Of a stretch of DNA of 40,675 nt, positions 34,512 to 40,675 are shown in pieces. Source of the stretch: DAOUFU01 sp034429275 (GTDB lineage Bacteria > Chloroflexota > Anaerolineae > Aggregatilineales > Aggregatilineaceae); NCBI GenBank assembly GCA_034429275.1, contig DAOUFU010000074.1, positions 1 to 40,675 on the forward strand. Direction: 5' to 3'. Position 1 is the stretch's first letter; each line of letters begins with the position of its first letter. The notes beneath the pieces were generated by a model. The model saw only the letters and a program-made list of their open reading frames with translations. It was not told the DNA's origin and ran no database searches. A program made the translations under genes and the position numbers.

Positions 34512-35390
34512 TCACCGCAGGGCCTGCGCAGCACGCAGATACGCGATCATCCGGCGGTGCAGCGCCTCAGGGTAGGCATAGCCCAGGCGCTCGCCCACCT
34601 GCCCGGCTGCCGTGCGGAACAGGTCGATGGTAGCGAACAGGGCCTCCCAGTTCTCGGCAATCCCCGCGCCGACATAGGTTTTCTCCAGGGCCGCCCAGAG
34701 ATCGGGCGGCACGTGTTTTTTCAGCCCCTTGCCATAGGCCCCCGGTTTGATCGACCAGCCGCATTCGGTCTCGAAGAGCCATTCGAGCATCGTGCGCAGG
34801 TGGTGATGCTTCATCGCATAATCGAGGTTGTACTTGGCCGGAACCAGATCGTCTCGCCAGAGATGCTTGGCGACATAGGTCGCCTCGTGGAAAAAAAGCT
34901 CGATCACTTCCAGGTAAGCGGCTTCGGTCGGCGGGGTGGGGATGTGTGCGCGGTAAGTCGGCGGGCGAAGGCCGGCGCTCAGGCCATCTTTGTCGAGCAG
35001 CACGCGGTAACCCACATCTAGCTCATCGGGCAAGGTGGGCTGCCCGGCGACACGGCGCAGCCATTCTGCCTGCACCACGGTGAAATCGATCTTCAGGCGG
35101 TCTTCTTCGTACTGGGTGATATAGGCGAAGCGCTCGCAGCCCAGCGACGGCTGGATCGGGTCGCGGTAGAGCACCAGCACCCGTCCAAAATCCTCCAGCC
35201 AGCCGCGATCGTCAAAAAACGGGCGGATATCGGGGACCATCAGCATCACGTCGTAATCAGAGAACGGATCGGGGGCGCTCTGCGGGTTGGTGCGCGTACT
35301 GGTCAGCACAACGGCGCGGATTGCCTCGCGCGCCTCCGCCCAGCTTAACAAGTGGCGGATCACAGGATCGGACAAAATCGGATCAGTCAT
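34512..35390 (-). CDS. Aminoglycoside 6-adenylyltransferase-like (ANT(6)/AadK family) nucleotidyltransferase
   Basis: 292 residues, close to ANT(6) enzymes (about 285-300). Family motifs: TSTRTNPQSAPDPFSDYDV near the N-terminus, with the two metal-binding Asp of S-D-Y-D; LKIDFTVV with the third Asp; and the C-terminal helical domain pattern W-R-D-D-L-x-x-A-K-Y-N-L-D followed by H-x-LRTMLEWLFE. Known members transfer AMP to streptomycin; many environmental homologues have no tested activity. The usual GSR start of the motif is TSTR here. ATG 35390 has GAGGT upstream; GTG 35408 is less likely. It stands alone with hairpins on both sides. Confidence 0.85.
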   Translation of the reverse strand: MTDPILSDPVIRHLLSWAEAREAIRAVVLTSTRTNPQSAPDPFSDYDVMLMVPDIRPFFDDRGWLEDFGRVLVLYRDPIQPSLGCERFAYITQYEEDRLKIDFTVVQAEWLRRVAGQPTLPDELDVGYRVLLDKDGLSAGLRPPTYRAHIPTPPTEAAYLEVIELFFHEATYVAKHLWRDDLVPAKYNLDYAMKHHHLRTMLEWLFETECGWSIKPGAYGKGLKKHVPPDLWAALEKTYVGAGIAENWEALFATIDLFRTAAGQVGERLGYAYPEALHRRMIAYLRAAQALR

Positions 35391-35410
35391 CACAGGTGAC
35401 CTCAGCACAG

Positions 35411-35435
35411 AAAAAGGGCCTCAAGACGAGGCCCT
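35411..35435 (-). terminator. Rho-independent terminator for the glycoside hydrolase locus
   Basis: AGGGCCTC (35415-35422) pairs with GAGGCCCT (35428-35435) over a five-base loop; on the minus strand the stem is followed by TTTTT. It lies 64 bases after the stop at 35499 and upstream of the ANT(6)-like gene. Confidence 0.85.
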
Positions 35436-35498
35436 GATCGTACACCCGTTTGGCTCCGCCGGACACCGGCATAGAGCCGCCGACACTCCGGCAGCGCG

Positions 35499-37247
35499 TC
35501 AGCCCGCCGGATACACCTTGATCGCCCAGTCTACCGTGTAGGCGGGCACGGCGACATCGGCGGAGCCGCCGCTGATCGTGACCGTCCCGGTGTGGTCGAT
35601 CTCACCGGTGAAGGTGTTCCACCATTCGATCGTGTAATCGCCATCAGCCATGCCGGTCAGCGTCAGGACGGCATCGGCGACCTCCGGGTAGTTGATCGTC
35701 AGGGGATCCGCCACGCCGTCGCGGAGGTTCTGGTTGTACTGTTTGAGCAATTCGTTCTGCGAATAGTAGCGGCTGACCACCCACAGCAGCGCGCGTTGGT
35801 CATTCTGGAGACCGAGCACGCGCGAACGCGCCTCACGGTTGATCGACGCTTCGGTCAGGCGGTAATTCTCTGCCGCCAGGTCCTCTCCGGCGAAGTACGC
35901 TGACACCGCCGCGAGGTGATAGTACACGTTTTTCGGGTGGATATAGGTATCCCACCACCACATCATGCCGGTGCCAAAAGAACCGCTCATTGGCGCAGCC
36001 CACAGCCCCAGGTGGAACAGCATTCCGTCACGGTCGTACTGGCTGGGGCTGCCAAACTCGCCCATCAAAAACGGCTTGTCGGGAAACTGGAAGAACCAGT
36101 TCTGGATGATCCCGCTGAAGTCCATGACCAGGTCGGCCTTGTCGTAGCGGTGATCCTGTACAAAGTCCATCTGGTTCCACACGGCTTTGTCGCTCACCGG
36201 CGAGCCGGAGTGTGTGATCAGGTGATTATAGGGATCAACCGTCTTCAGGTAGGCCGTGCTGCGCTGGACCCAGGGAGCCAGTAGGTGACTTTGTACCAGC
36301 GGCGTCCAGTTGACCTCGTTCCACCATTCCCAGGCCATGATATTGGTCGAATAGCCCCAGCGTGCGGCGATATAGCGCAGGCGCTGGTGCCACAGCCGCC
36401 GGGCTTCTGCGTTGGTGGCAAAATCGGCAGGCGAATCGAGCGGGCCGCCGTTGGCGCTGTTGAAGGGGTTGGAATCCCATTCGGGGTTGGTCGTGGTGGA
36501 GTATTGACCGTGATTGATCAGGGTGAGCATGATGTAGATATCGCGCTCGCGGGCCATCTCCAGCAGGGCATCGAGCCGGTAAGCTTCGTCCTGGCGGGCG
36601 TCGTAGTTGCCCAGGCCGGTATCGGCCCACTCGATGCCAAAGCCCCAGGCGGGCATCCACACGCGAATCCAGTTGCCGCCTGCCGCGTGCAGCGCGTCGA
36701 GCCAGTTCACATAATCCACCATGCCGCCGGAGCCGTACCACGCCATATCTTCACCGATGGCGAAATAGGGCGTGCCGTCGTCGAAGACCAGGTAGCGCGG
36801 GCTGCGCGGATCGCGCCGGACAAACCCGCGCGACTCCGACTCGGTGACGGTGAAGCGCTGGGATGGGCTGCGCACCGTGCCGCTGGCGATGGTGGTCGCC
36901 AGCACGCGGTAGGACCACTCGCCCACCTCGTCGGGCGCGAAGCGGATCAGCCAGGTGCCCTCGCCCACCGGCGTCACCCGGTCACGCGGACCGTTGAGGT
37001 CCATCTCGAAATCCTGATAGTAGAAACCGGGGACAATCACGCTGCGGCCCGAAGGGCTGGTGAAGCGCGCATCGAGCCGGATGTCGGTGGGATCGTAGGG
37101 GTTGCTGTAGTCGGCATCGAGCGTGACTTCGACCTCGAACTTTTCGTAGCGCCCGACAGAATCGGTACGTGGGACCACCGCGGTGATCCCACGTACCACG
37201 CCCCCCGGTTCAGGTTGTTGTGCAGCAGAAGCCTCAGAAGTTAGTTT
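35499..37247 (-). CDS. DUF5060/GH5-like glycoside hydrolase module in the -1 frame, no own start
   Basis: About 582 residues continue in the -1 frame from the A9 run. Order: a Pro/Gln-rich linker (LTSEASAAQQPEPGG), a DUF5060-type Ig-like domain (from about VGRYEKFEVEVTL to QRFTVTES), a TIM-barrel related to GH5/DUF4038 (DDGTPYFAIGEDMAWYG ...), and a C-terminal beta domain of the collagen-binding/DUF5605-like kind (DGDYTIEWWNTFTGE). Catalytic residues are visible: acid/base Glu in WEWWNEVNW (codon 36315-36317) and nucleophile Glu in LMGEFGSPS (36057-36059). There is no ATG before the first domain, only GTG codons without a ribosome site, and no signal peptide. It is thus best read as the C-terminal half of a frameshift product of the upstream gene; otherwise it is a broken or misread gene. 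The same frame runs open up to 37532, but that part is a shadow of the upstream gene. Confidence 0.8.
   Translation of the reverse strand, partial: KLTSEASAAQQPEPGGVVRGITAVVPRTDSVGRYEKFEVEVTLDADYSNPYDPTDIRLDARFTSPSGRSVIVPGFYYQDFEMDLNGPRDRVTPVGEGTWLIRFAPDEVGEWSYRVLATTIASGTVRSPSQRFTVTESESRGFVRRDPRSPRYLVFDDGTPYFAIGEDMAWYGSGGMVDYVNWLDALHAAGGNWIRVWMPAWGFGIEWADTGLGNYDARQDEAYRLDALLEMARERDIYIMLTLINHGQYSTTTNPEWDSNPFNSANGGPLDSPADFATNAEARRLWHQRLRYIAARWGYSTNIMAWEWWNEVNWTPLVQSHLLAPWVQRSTAYLKTVDPYNHLITHSGSPVSDKAVWNQMDFVQDHRYDKADLVMDFSGIIQNWFFQFPDKPFLMGEFGSPSQYDRDGMLFHLGLWAAPMSGSFGTGMMWWWDTYIHPKNVYYHLAAVSAYFAGEDLAAENYRLTEASINREARSRVLGLQNDQRALLWVVSRYYSQNELLKQYNQNLRDGVADPLTINYPEVADAVLTLTGMADGDYTIEWWNTFTGEIDHTGTVTISGGSADVAVPAYTVDWAIKVYPAG
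37164..37197 (-). repeat. 34-bp near-perfect palindrome inside the coding frame
   Basis: GGTACGTGGGA (37164-37174) is exactly complementary to TCCCACGTACC (37187-37197). The inner bases CACC/GGTG pair too, with one U-G in the minus-strand RNA, giving a stem of about 15 bp with a tiny loop. It begins 47 bases after the A9 run in the direction of translation and has no U-run after it. It may stimulate frameshifting, act as an attenuator, or be a regulator site. Confidence 0.7.
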
Positions 37248-40200
37248 TTTTTTGAGCTGTCGCCACCCACAACGACGCGATCGATGTAGAACGCGCCGCT
37301 GAAGGCGGTCGTGCTGGTGCCGATCTTGACACCGATCTCTTTGACCGCCGCCGCGTCGCCCATCTGGCTCAGGTCGGCAGTGAGCGTGGTCCACTCGCCG
37401 GGCACCAGCGCGATGTCCGGCGTGTTGACCCAGGTCCAGCCGTCGCCCGTCTTCATAAAGACCTGGGCGATGAAGCCGCTGGCCTCGGCGGGTGCGTACA
37501 CATCCACCGACACACCCGGATACATCGACCAATCCGCGCCATCGGGTGGGTCGATGTAGACGCCCATCTCTTCCCAGGCCGTGCCGCTGAATTCGCCGGT
37601 AAGCTTCAGCGAAGCGCTGCCCTCGGTCGCCATTTCGGTTGATTGGTCCAGCGCGCGCCCGGCGGGCCAGTAGTCGGCCATCACCCAGCCCTCCAGCCCA
37701 TCCTCGAAGCTGGCAAACAGCACCGGTTCGGGCAGCGGAGCAGGTTCCTCACCGGACAGCCGCACGCCGTCGATGTAGAACGCACCGCTGAAAGCCGTGG
37801 TGCTGGTGCCGATCTTGACGCCGAACTCTTTGACCGCCGCCGCGTCGCCCATCTGGCTCAGGTCGGCAGTGAGCGTGGTCCACTCGCCGGGCACCAGCGC
37901 GATGTCCGGCGTGTTGACCCAGGTCCAGCCGTCGCCCGTCTTCATGAAGACCTGGGCGATGAAGCCGCTGGCCTCGGCGGGTGCGTACACATCCACCGAG
38001 AGGGTATCCCAGCTCGACCAGTCGCGGCCATCGGGCGGATCGATGTAGACGCCCATCTCTTCCCAGGCCGTGCCGCTGAATTCGCCGCTGAGCATCAGCG
38101 AGGCGCTGCCCGCGCTGGCCCACTCGGTCGATTGGTCCAGCGCGCGCCCGGCGGGCCAGTAATCGGCCATCACCCATTCGCCGGTGCCCTTCTCAAAGCT
38201 GTAAAGCATCATCGAGCGCGACAGCATGGGGCCGGTGGGCGCGGCGGCTTCGGCTTCGGCAGCCGTTTCGCCCAGGTCGATCACCTGGACGTTATCCACA
38301 TAGAACGCGCCGCTGAAGGCGGTCGTGCTGGTGCCGATCTTGACACCGATCTCTTTGACCGCCGCCGGATCGCCCATCTTGCTCAACTCGGCGGTGATGG
38401 TGGTCCACTCGCCGGGCACCAGCGCGGTATCCGCCGTGTTGACCCAGGCCCAGCCGTCGCCCGTCTTCATGAAGACCTGGGCAATGAAGCCGCTGGCCTC
38501 GGCGGGTGCGTACACGTCTAGCGAGAGCGCATCATAGGCCGAGAGGTCCAGGCCATCGGGTGGGTCGATGTAGACGCCCATCTCTTCCCAGGTTGTGCCG
38601 CTGAACTCGCCGCTGAGCATCAGCGAGGCGCTGCCCTCGGTCGCCTGCCCGGTCGATTGTTCCAGCGCGCGCCCGGCAGGCCAGTAATCGGCCATAACCC
38701 AGCCGCCCAGGTCATCCTCAAAGCTGTACAGCAGCGAGGATTCGAGCACGGCAGGCGCGGCTTCCGGCTCGGCAGCGGCAGGGACATCCGACGGCGGGAC
38801 AGTCTCCAGCGCGGCATAGTCGCCTTCCGCCCGGACGCCGTACACCTCGAATTCCCACAGCGAGAAGCCCCACTGCGTGCCGCGCTCGATGCCGTGCATC
38901 CGCACGTAGCGCGCCAGAACGGGCGCATCCAGCACGATGTCATCGATGCCGCCGTCGCTGTTCTGCTCGGCAAAGACGGTCTGCCAGGCGGAGCCATCCC
39001 AGGTCTGCAGCTCGTAGGACCGCCCATAAGCCGTCTCCCATTCCAGGGTGAACTGGCCGATCTCGAACACGCCTTCCAGGTCCACCATCAGCCACTGATC
39101 GTCGGCGTACTGGGTGGACCAACGGGTGGTCTCAACGCCATCGACTGCATACTCGGCCAGGTAAGCCTGGCTTTCGAGCGTGGACGCGGTGATCGGCTTG
39201 CCCAACGCCACGTTGCCCCGGTTAGGATCGGTCACCTGGACGACAAAAGCGGCACTCGAACTGTTGCCCGCCGAGTCGGGCGCGGTGACTTCGAGGCTGC
39301 CCGTGCCCACCTGCCCCACAGTGAACGTGAGCAGCAGTTCGCCCGCGTCGGAGATCGTCGGGGTGATCAGGTCCGGGTTGGTGTTGAGCGTGATTTCGTA
39401 GCTAAGGTTGTCGCCGTCCTCGACATCTTCAAAAACGTCGGCCAGGGTCGCGGCGACTGCCTCGGCCTGGGTGTTGGGTACAAATACGTTGTCAATCGGC
39501 GCGGTGATGACGGGGATTCGATCGAGATCACCCAGATCGATCACGACATGCTCCGGCGCGAGCTTGAAGATCGTGATCAGGCCGGGCTTGGCGTCCAACA
39601 TGCGGCCAAACACATCGTCCTGGTAATAGCGCCAGGCCATCGCGACAGCATAACCGTTCTCGTACAGGTTCTGATACGACTCGATGCTGTTGCGCATGAT
39701 GCGCCCTTCGGGCCGATAGCCGCGACCGAGGTCTTTGATGCCTGCGGCGGGGAATTCGCCGATCAGCAGGGGCTTATCCAGTTCCCAATGAGAAGCGGGA
39801 TTGTGGAAGGGCGAGGTATCGTCGCCAAAGTGTTCCTGGTAGAAGTGCACCTGGTAGAAATCGAGCGTGCCCAGTTCATCGCCGCCCGCCGCGATCAGCC
39901 GCGCGTCGGGGTAGGAGCTGGTGAAGCCGCCCACATCGGTCCGCAGGCGCAGATTCCACGAGCCGTTGGTCACTTTGGCCTGGGGATCGGCGCGGTGAAT
40001 GGCTCCGGGCAGCAGGTTGGTCCACTGCTGGATATAGGGCATGGTGGTGCGGACCTCGCTCCAGCCGAATTCTTCGGTCATGCCTTCCGGCTCGTTGCAG
40101 ATTTCCCAGGCGATGATGCCGGGATGTCCGGCCAGCGCGGTTACCAGCGGAGTCAGCGCGTTGTCGATGTAAGCCTGGGTATAGGCGGGGTCTTCGATCA

Positions 40201-40657
40201 GCAGCTTATTCCACTCGGTCGGAACCCCTTCCTGTGTGCGCAACATATCGAACGACCACAGCGTCGGCAGCACCAGCACACCGCGCTCGTAGGCCAGGTC
40301 CACCGCGCGCTTGAAGTTCTTGATGTCGTTCTCGCCCAGGCCGCTCACTTTGCCGTCGTCGCCGTAGACGGGGCTGGCGCTGCCGTTGACATGCAGCCAC
40401 CAGCGCACCGAGTTGCCGTGCGCGCTGGCGATGTCGTCCATGATGGCGACCCAGGTAGTTTCGTCGAAATCCTTCAGGTCGTATCCAAACTTGATCCAGC
40501 CCAGGTTGATTCCATTCAGGAACAACTGCTGTCCCCGGTGCTCGATGAACTGAGGCGGGCCTTGCTGGGGCTGGCCCTGCCGGGCCAGCGCCACCGAAGT
40601 CATCCCCGGCAGGGCCAGGGATAGCACGATCACCAGTACTGCCAGACGCTTGAACAT
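37241..40657 (-). CDS. Secreted GH5-like glycoside hydrolase with CBM32 and three tandem CBMs
   Basis: 1,138 residues from ATG 40657, AGGAGA well placed. Signal peptide MFKRLAVLVIVLSLALPG, cut near ALARQ. Catalytic TIM-barrel of GH5 type at about 35-375: acid/base E189 (WEICNEPEG) and nucleophile E301 (LLIGEFPAAG); HFYQEHF supplies the barrel His/Tyr. Then an Ig/cadherin-like domain (about 380-480), a discoidin/F5-8C domain (CBM32; NVALGKPITAS ... YVRMHGIERGTQWGFSLWEFEVYG), and three near-identical modules of about 150 residues (SFEDxxxGWVMADYWPAG ... GVKIGTSTTAFSGAFY) that resemble CBM11/CBM27-like jelly rolls. The zero frame ends right after the A9 run (SSKKN-stop). Likely an extracellular beta-mannan or beta-glucan-degrading enzyme; substrate not determined. 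Together with the -1 frame it would make a protein of about 1,719 residues with two catalytic domains. Confidence 0.9.
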   Translation of the reverse strand: MFKRLAVLVIVLSLALPGMTSVALARQGQPQQGPPQFIEHRGQQLFLNGINLGWIKFGYDLKDFDETTWVAIMDDIASAHGNSVRWWLHVNGSASPVYGDDGKVSGLGENDIKNFKRAVDLAYERGVLVLPTLWSFDMLRTQEGVPTEWNKLLIEDPAYTQAYIDNALTPLVTALAGHPGIIAWEICNEPEGMTEEFGWSEVRTTMPYIQQWTNLLPGAIHRADPQAKVTNGSWNLRLRTDVGGFTSSYPDARLIAAGGDELGTLDFYQVHFYQEHFGDDTSPFHNPASHWELDKPLLIGEFPAAGIKDLGRGYRPEGRIMRNSIESYQNLYENGYAVAMAWRYYQDDVFGRMLDAKPGLITIFKLAPEHVVIDLGDLDRIPVITAPIDNVFVPNTQAEAVAATLADVFEDVEDGDNLSYEITLNTNPDLITPTISDAGELLLTFTVGQVGTGSLEVTAPDSAGNSSSAAFVVQVTDPNRGNVALGKPITASTLESQAYLAEYAVDGVETTRWSTQYADDQWLMVDLEGVFEIGQFTLEWETAYGRSYELQTWDGSAWQTVFAEQNSDGGIDDIVLDAPVLARYVRMHGIERGTQWGFSLWEFEVYGVRAEGDYAALETVPPSDVPAAAEPEAAPAVLESSLLYSFEDDLGGWVMADYWPAGRALEQSTGQATEGSASLMLSGEFSGTTWEEMGVYIDPPDGLDLSAYDALSLDVYAPAEASGFIAQVFMKTGDGWAWVNTADTALVPGEWTTITAELSKMGDPAAVKEIGVKIGTSTTAFSGAFYVDNVQVIDLGETAAEAEAAAPTGPMLSRSMMLYSFEKGTGEWVMADYWPAGRALDQSTEWASAGSASLMLSGEFSGTAWEEMGVYIDPPDGRDWSSWDTLSVDVYAPAEASGFIAQVFMKTGDGWTWVNTPDIALVPGEWTTLTADLSQMGDAAAVKEFGVKIGTSTTAFSGAFYIDGVRLSGEEPAPLPEPVLFASFEDGLEGWVMADYWPAGRALDQSTEMATEGSASLKLTGEFSGTAWEEMGVYIDPPDGADWSMYPGVSVDVYAPAEASGFIAQVFMKTGDGWTWVNTPDIALVPGEWTTLTADLSQMGDAAAVKEIGVKIGTSTTAFSGAFYIDRVVVGGDSSKKN
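37244..37253 (-). promoter_or_regulatory. Putative -1 frameshift site A AAA AAC, followed by TAA
   Basis: On the minus strand the gene reads AGC TCA AAA AAA AAC TAA. The last seven bases before the stop are A AAA AAC in the exact phase needed for a -1 slip (X XXY YYZ). Nine A in a row is striking in such a GC-rich gene. After the slip the frame is open for 581 more codons. Nine A can also cause RNA polymerase slippage. Confidence 0.6.
37262..37720 (-). repeat. Carbohydrate-binding module repeat, copy 3
   Basis: Third in-frame copy of the jelly-roll module. Over more than 100 bases (37339-37456) it is identical or nearly so in DNA to copy 2, offset 489 bp, which shows recent duplication or gene conversion. 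Confidence 0.85.
37755..38210 (-). repeat. Carbohydrate-binding module repeat, copy 2
   Basis: Second copy; unit offset 489 bp from copy 3 and 525 bp from copy 1, the difference lying in the linker to copy 1, which is Ala/Glu-rich. Confidence 0.85.
38280..38733 (-). repeat. Carbohydrate-binding module repeat, copy 1
   Basis: First copy after the CBM32 domain and an Ala/Pro/Glu-rich linker. It is the most diverged of the three (DNTVQ-like changes such as VDNVQVI for IDGVRL), but still highly similar in DNA. Confidence 0.85.
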
Positions 40658-40675
40658 GATATTCTCCTAAAAACG

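Noticed and set aside
34512..35390. Streptomycin resistance gene
   Set aside because: Family membership is clear, but environmental ANT(6)-like proteins often lack tested activity, and no mobile context is visible; only the family is called.
38657..40624. Open frame of about 650 codons on the plus strand opposite the glycosidase; similar ones at 2959-4023, 5016-6017 and 33256-34515
   Set aside because: All lie antisense to genes with clear family motifs and have no recognisable domains; expected at high GC.
1..40675. CRISPR arrays, tRNA/rRNA genes, insertion sequences, phage or toxin-antitoxin genes
   Set aside because: No regularly spaced repeats, tRNA cloverleaf motifs, transposase motifs or phage structural genes were recognised on either strand.

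Overview
The window looks like a high-GC, Gram-negative-like or monoderm environmental bacterium, most plausibly a member of the Chloroflexota (Anaerolineae-like). That is an inference from gene content and was not tested by a search: a DUF4012 protein beside a tyrosine-kinase chain-length regulator, a secreted TolB-type propeller protein, arrays of multi-PAS histidine kinases, and large secreted multi-domain glycosidases. No rRNA, tRNA, CRISPR array, integrase or intact insertion sequence was seen.

Layout. 1-2.7 kb: the 3' part of a LacI-family regulator, a ZIP metal transporter and a metallophosphoesterase. 3.0-6.7 kb: a four-gene plus-strand operon in which an aliphatic-amidase/formamidase-type nitrilase is embedded in an NMT1/SsuA-type ABC importer (binding protein, amidase, permease, ATPase), suggesting uptake and hydrolysis of an amide or similar nitrogen compound. 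6.75-10.24 kb: a minus-strand ribose-type sugar importer (binding protein, ATPase, permease) with a LacI-type operator in its leader. 10.5-13.4 kb: a minus-strand set of Gfo/Idh/MocA dehydrogenase, hexapeptide acetyltransferase and DegT aminotransferase, the combination that makes 3-acetamido sugar nucleotides.

13.7-27.9 kb is a two-component signalling island: four plus-strand genes and four minus-strand genes pointing at each other. Nearly all junctions within each arm overlap or are very tight. Together they carry nine receiver domains and five histidine-kinase-like modules but no DNA-binding, GGDEF/EAL or other classical output domain. Several signalling domains have lost the phosphorylated residue (Asn or Glu in place of receiver Asp, Ser in place of the kinase His), so part of the island probably works as a non-phosphorylated scaffold or sensor.

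28.4-34.5 kb: a secreted beta-propeller protein divergent from a Wzz/BY-kinase and a DUF4012 membrane protein, likely envelope or exopolysaccharide related. 34.5-35.4 kb: an ANT(6)-like nucleotidyltransferase. 35.5-40.7 kb: a very large secreted glycoside hydrolase locus on the minus strand. It is split into two reading frames exactly at a run of nine A that forms the heptamer A AAA AAC followed by TAA, the classic form of a -1 frameshift site. The downstream frame has no credible start or signal peptide, so the locus is either a programmed frameshift that makes a second, about 1,720-residue two-enzyme protein, or a homopolymer indel. This and the output-less signalling island are the two most interesting things in the window.
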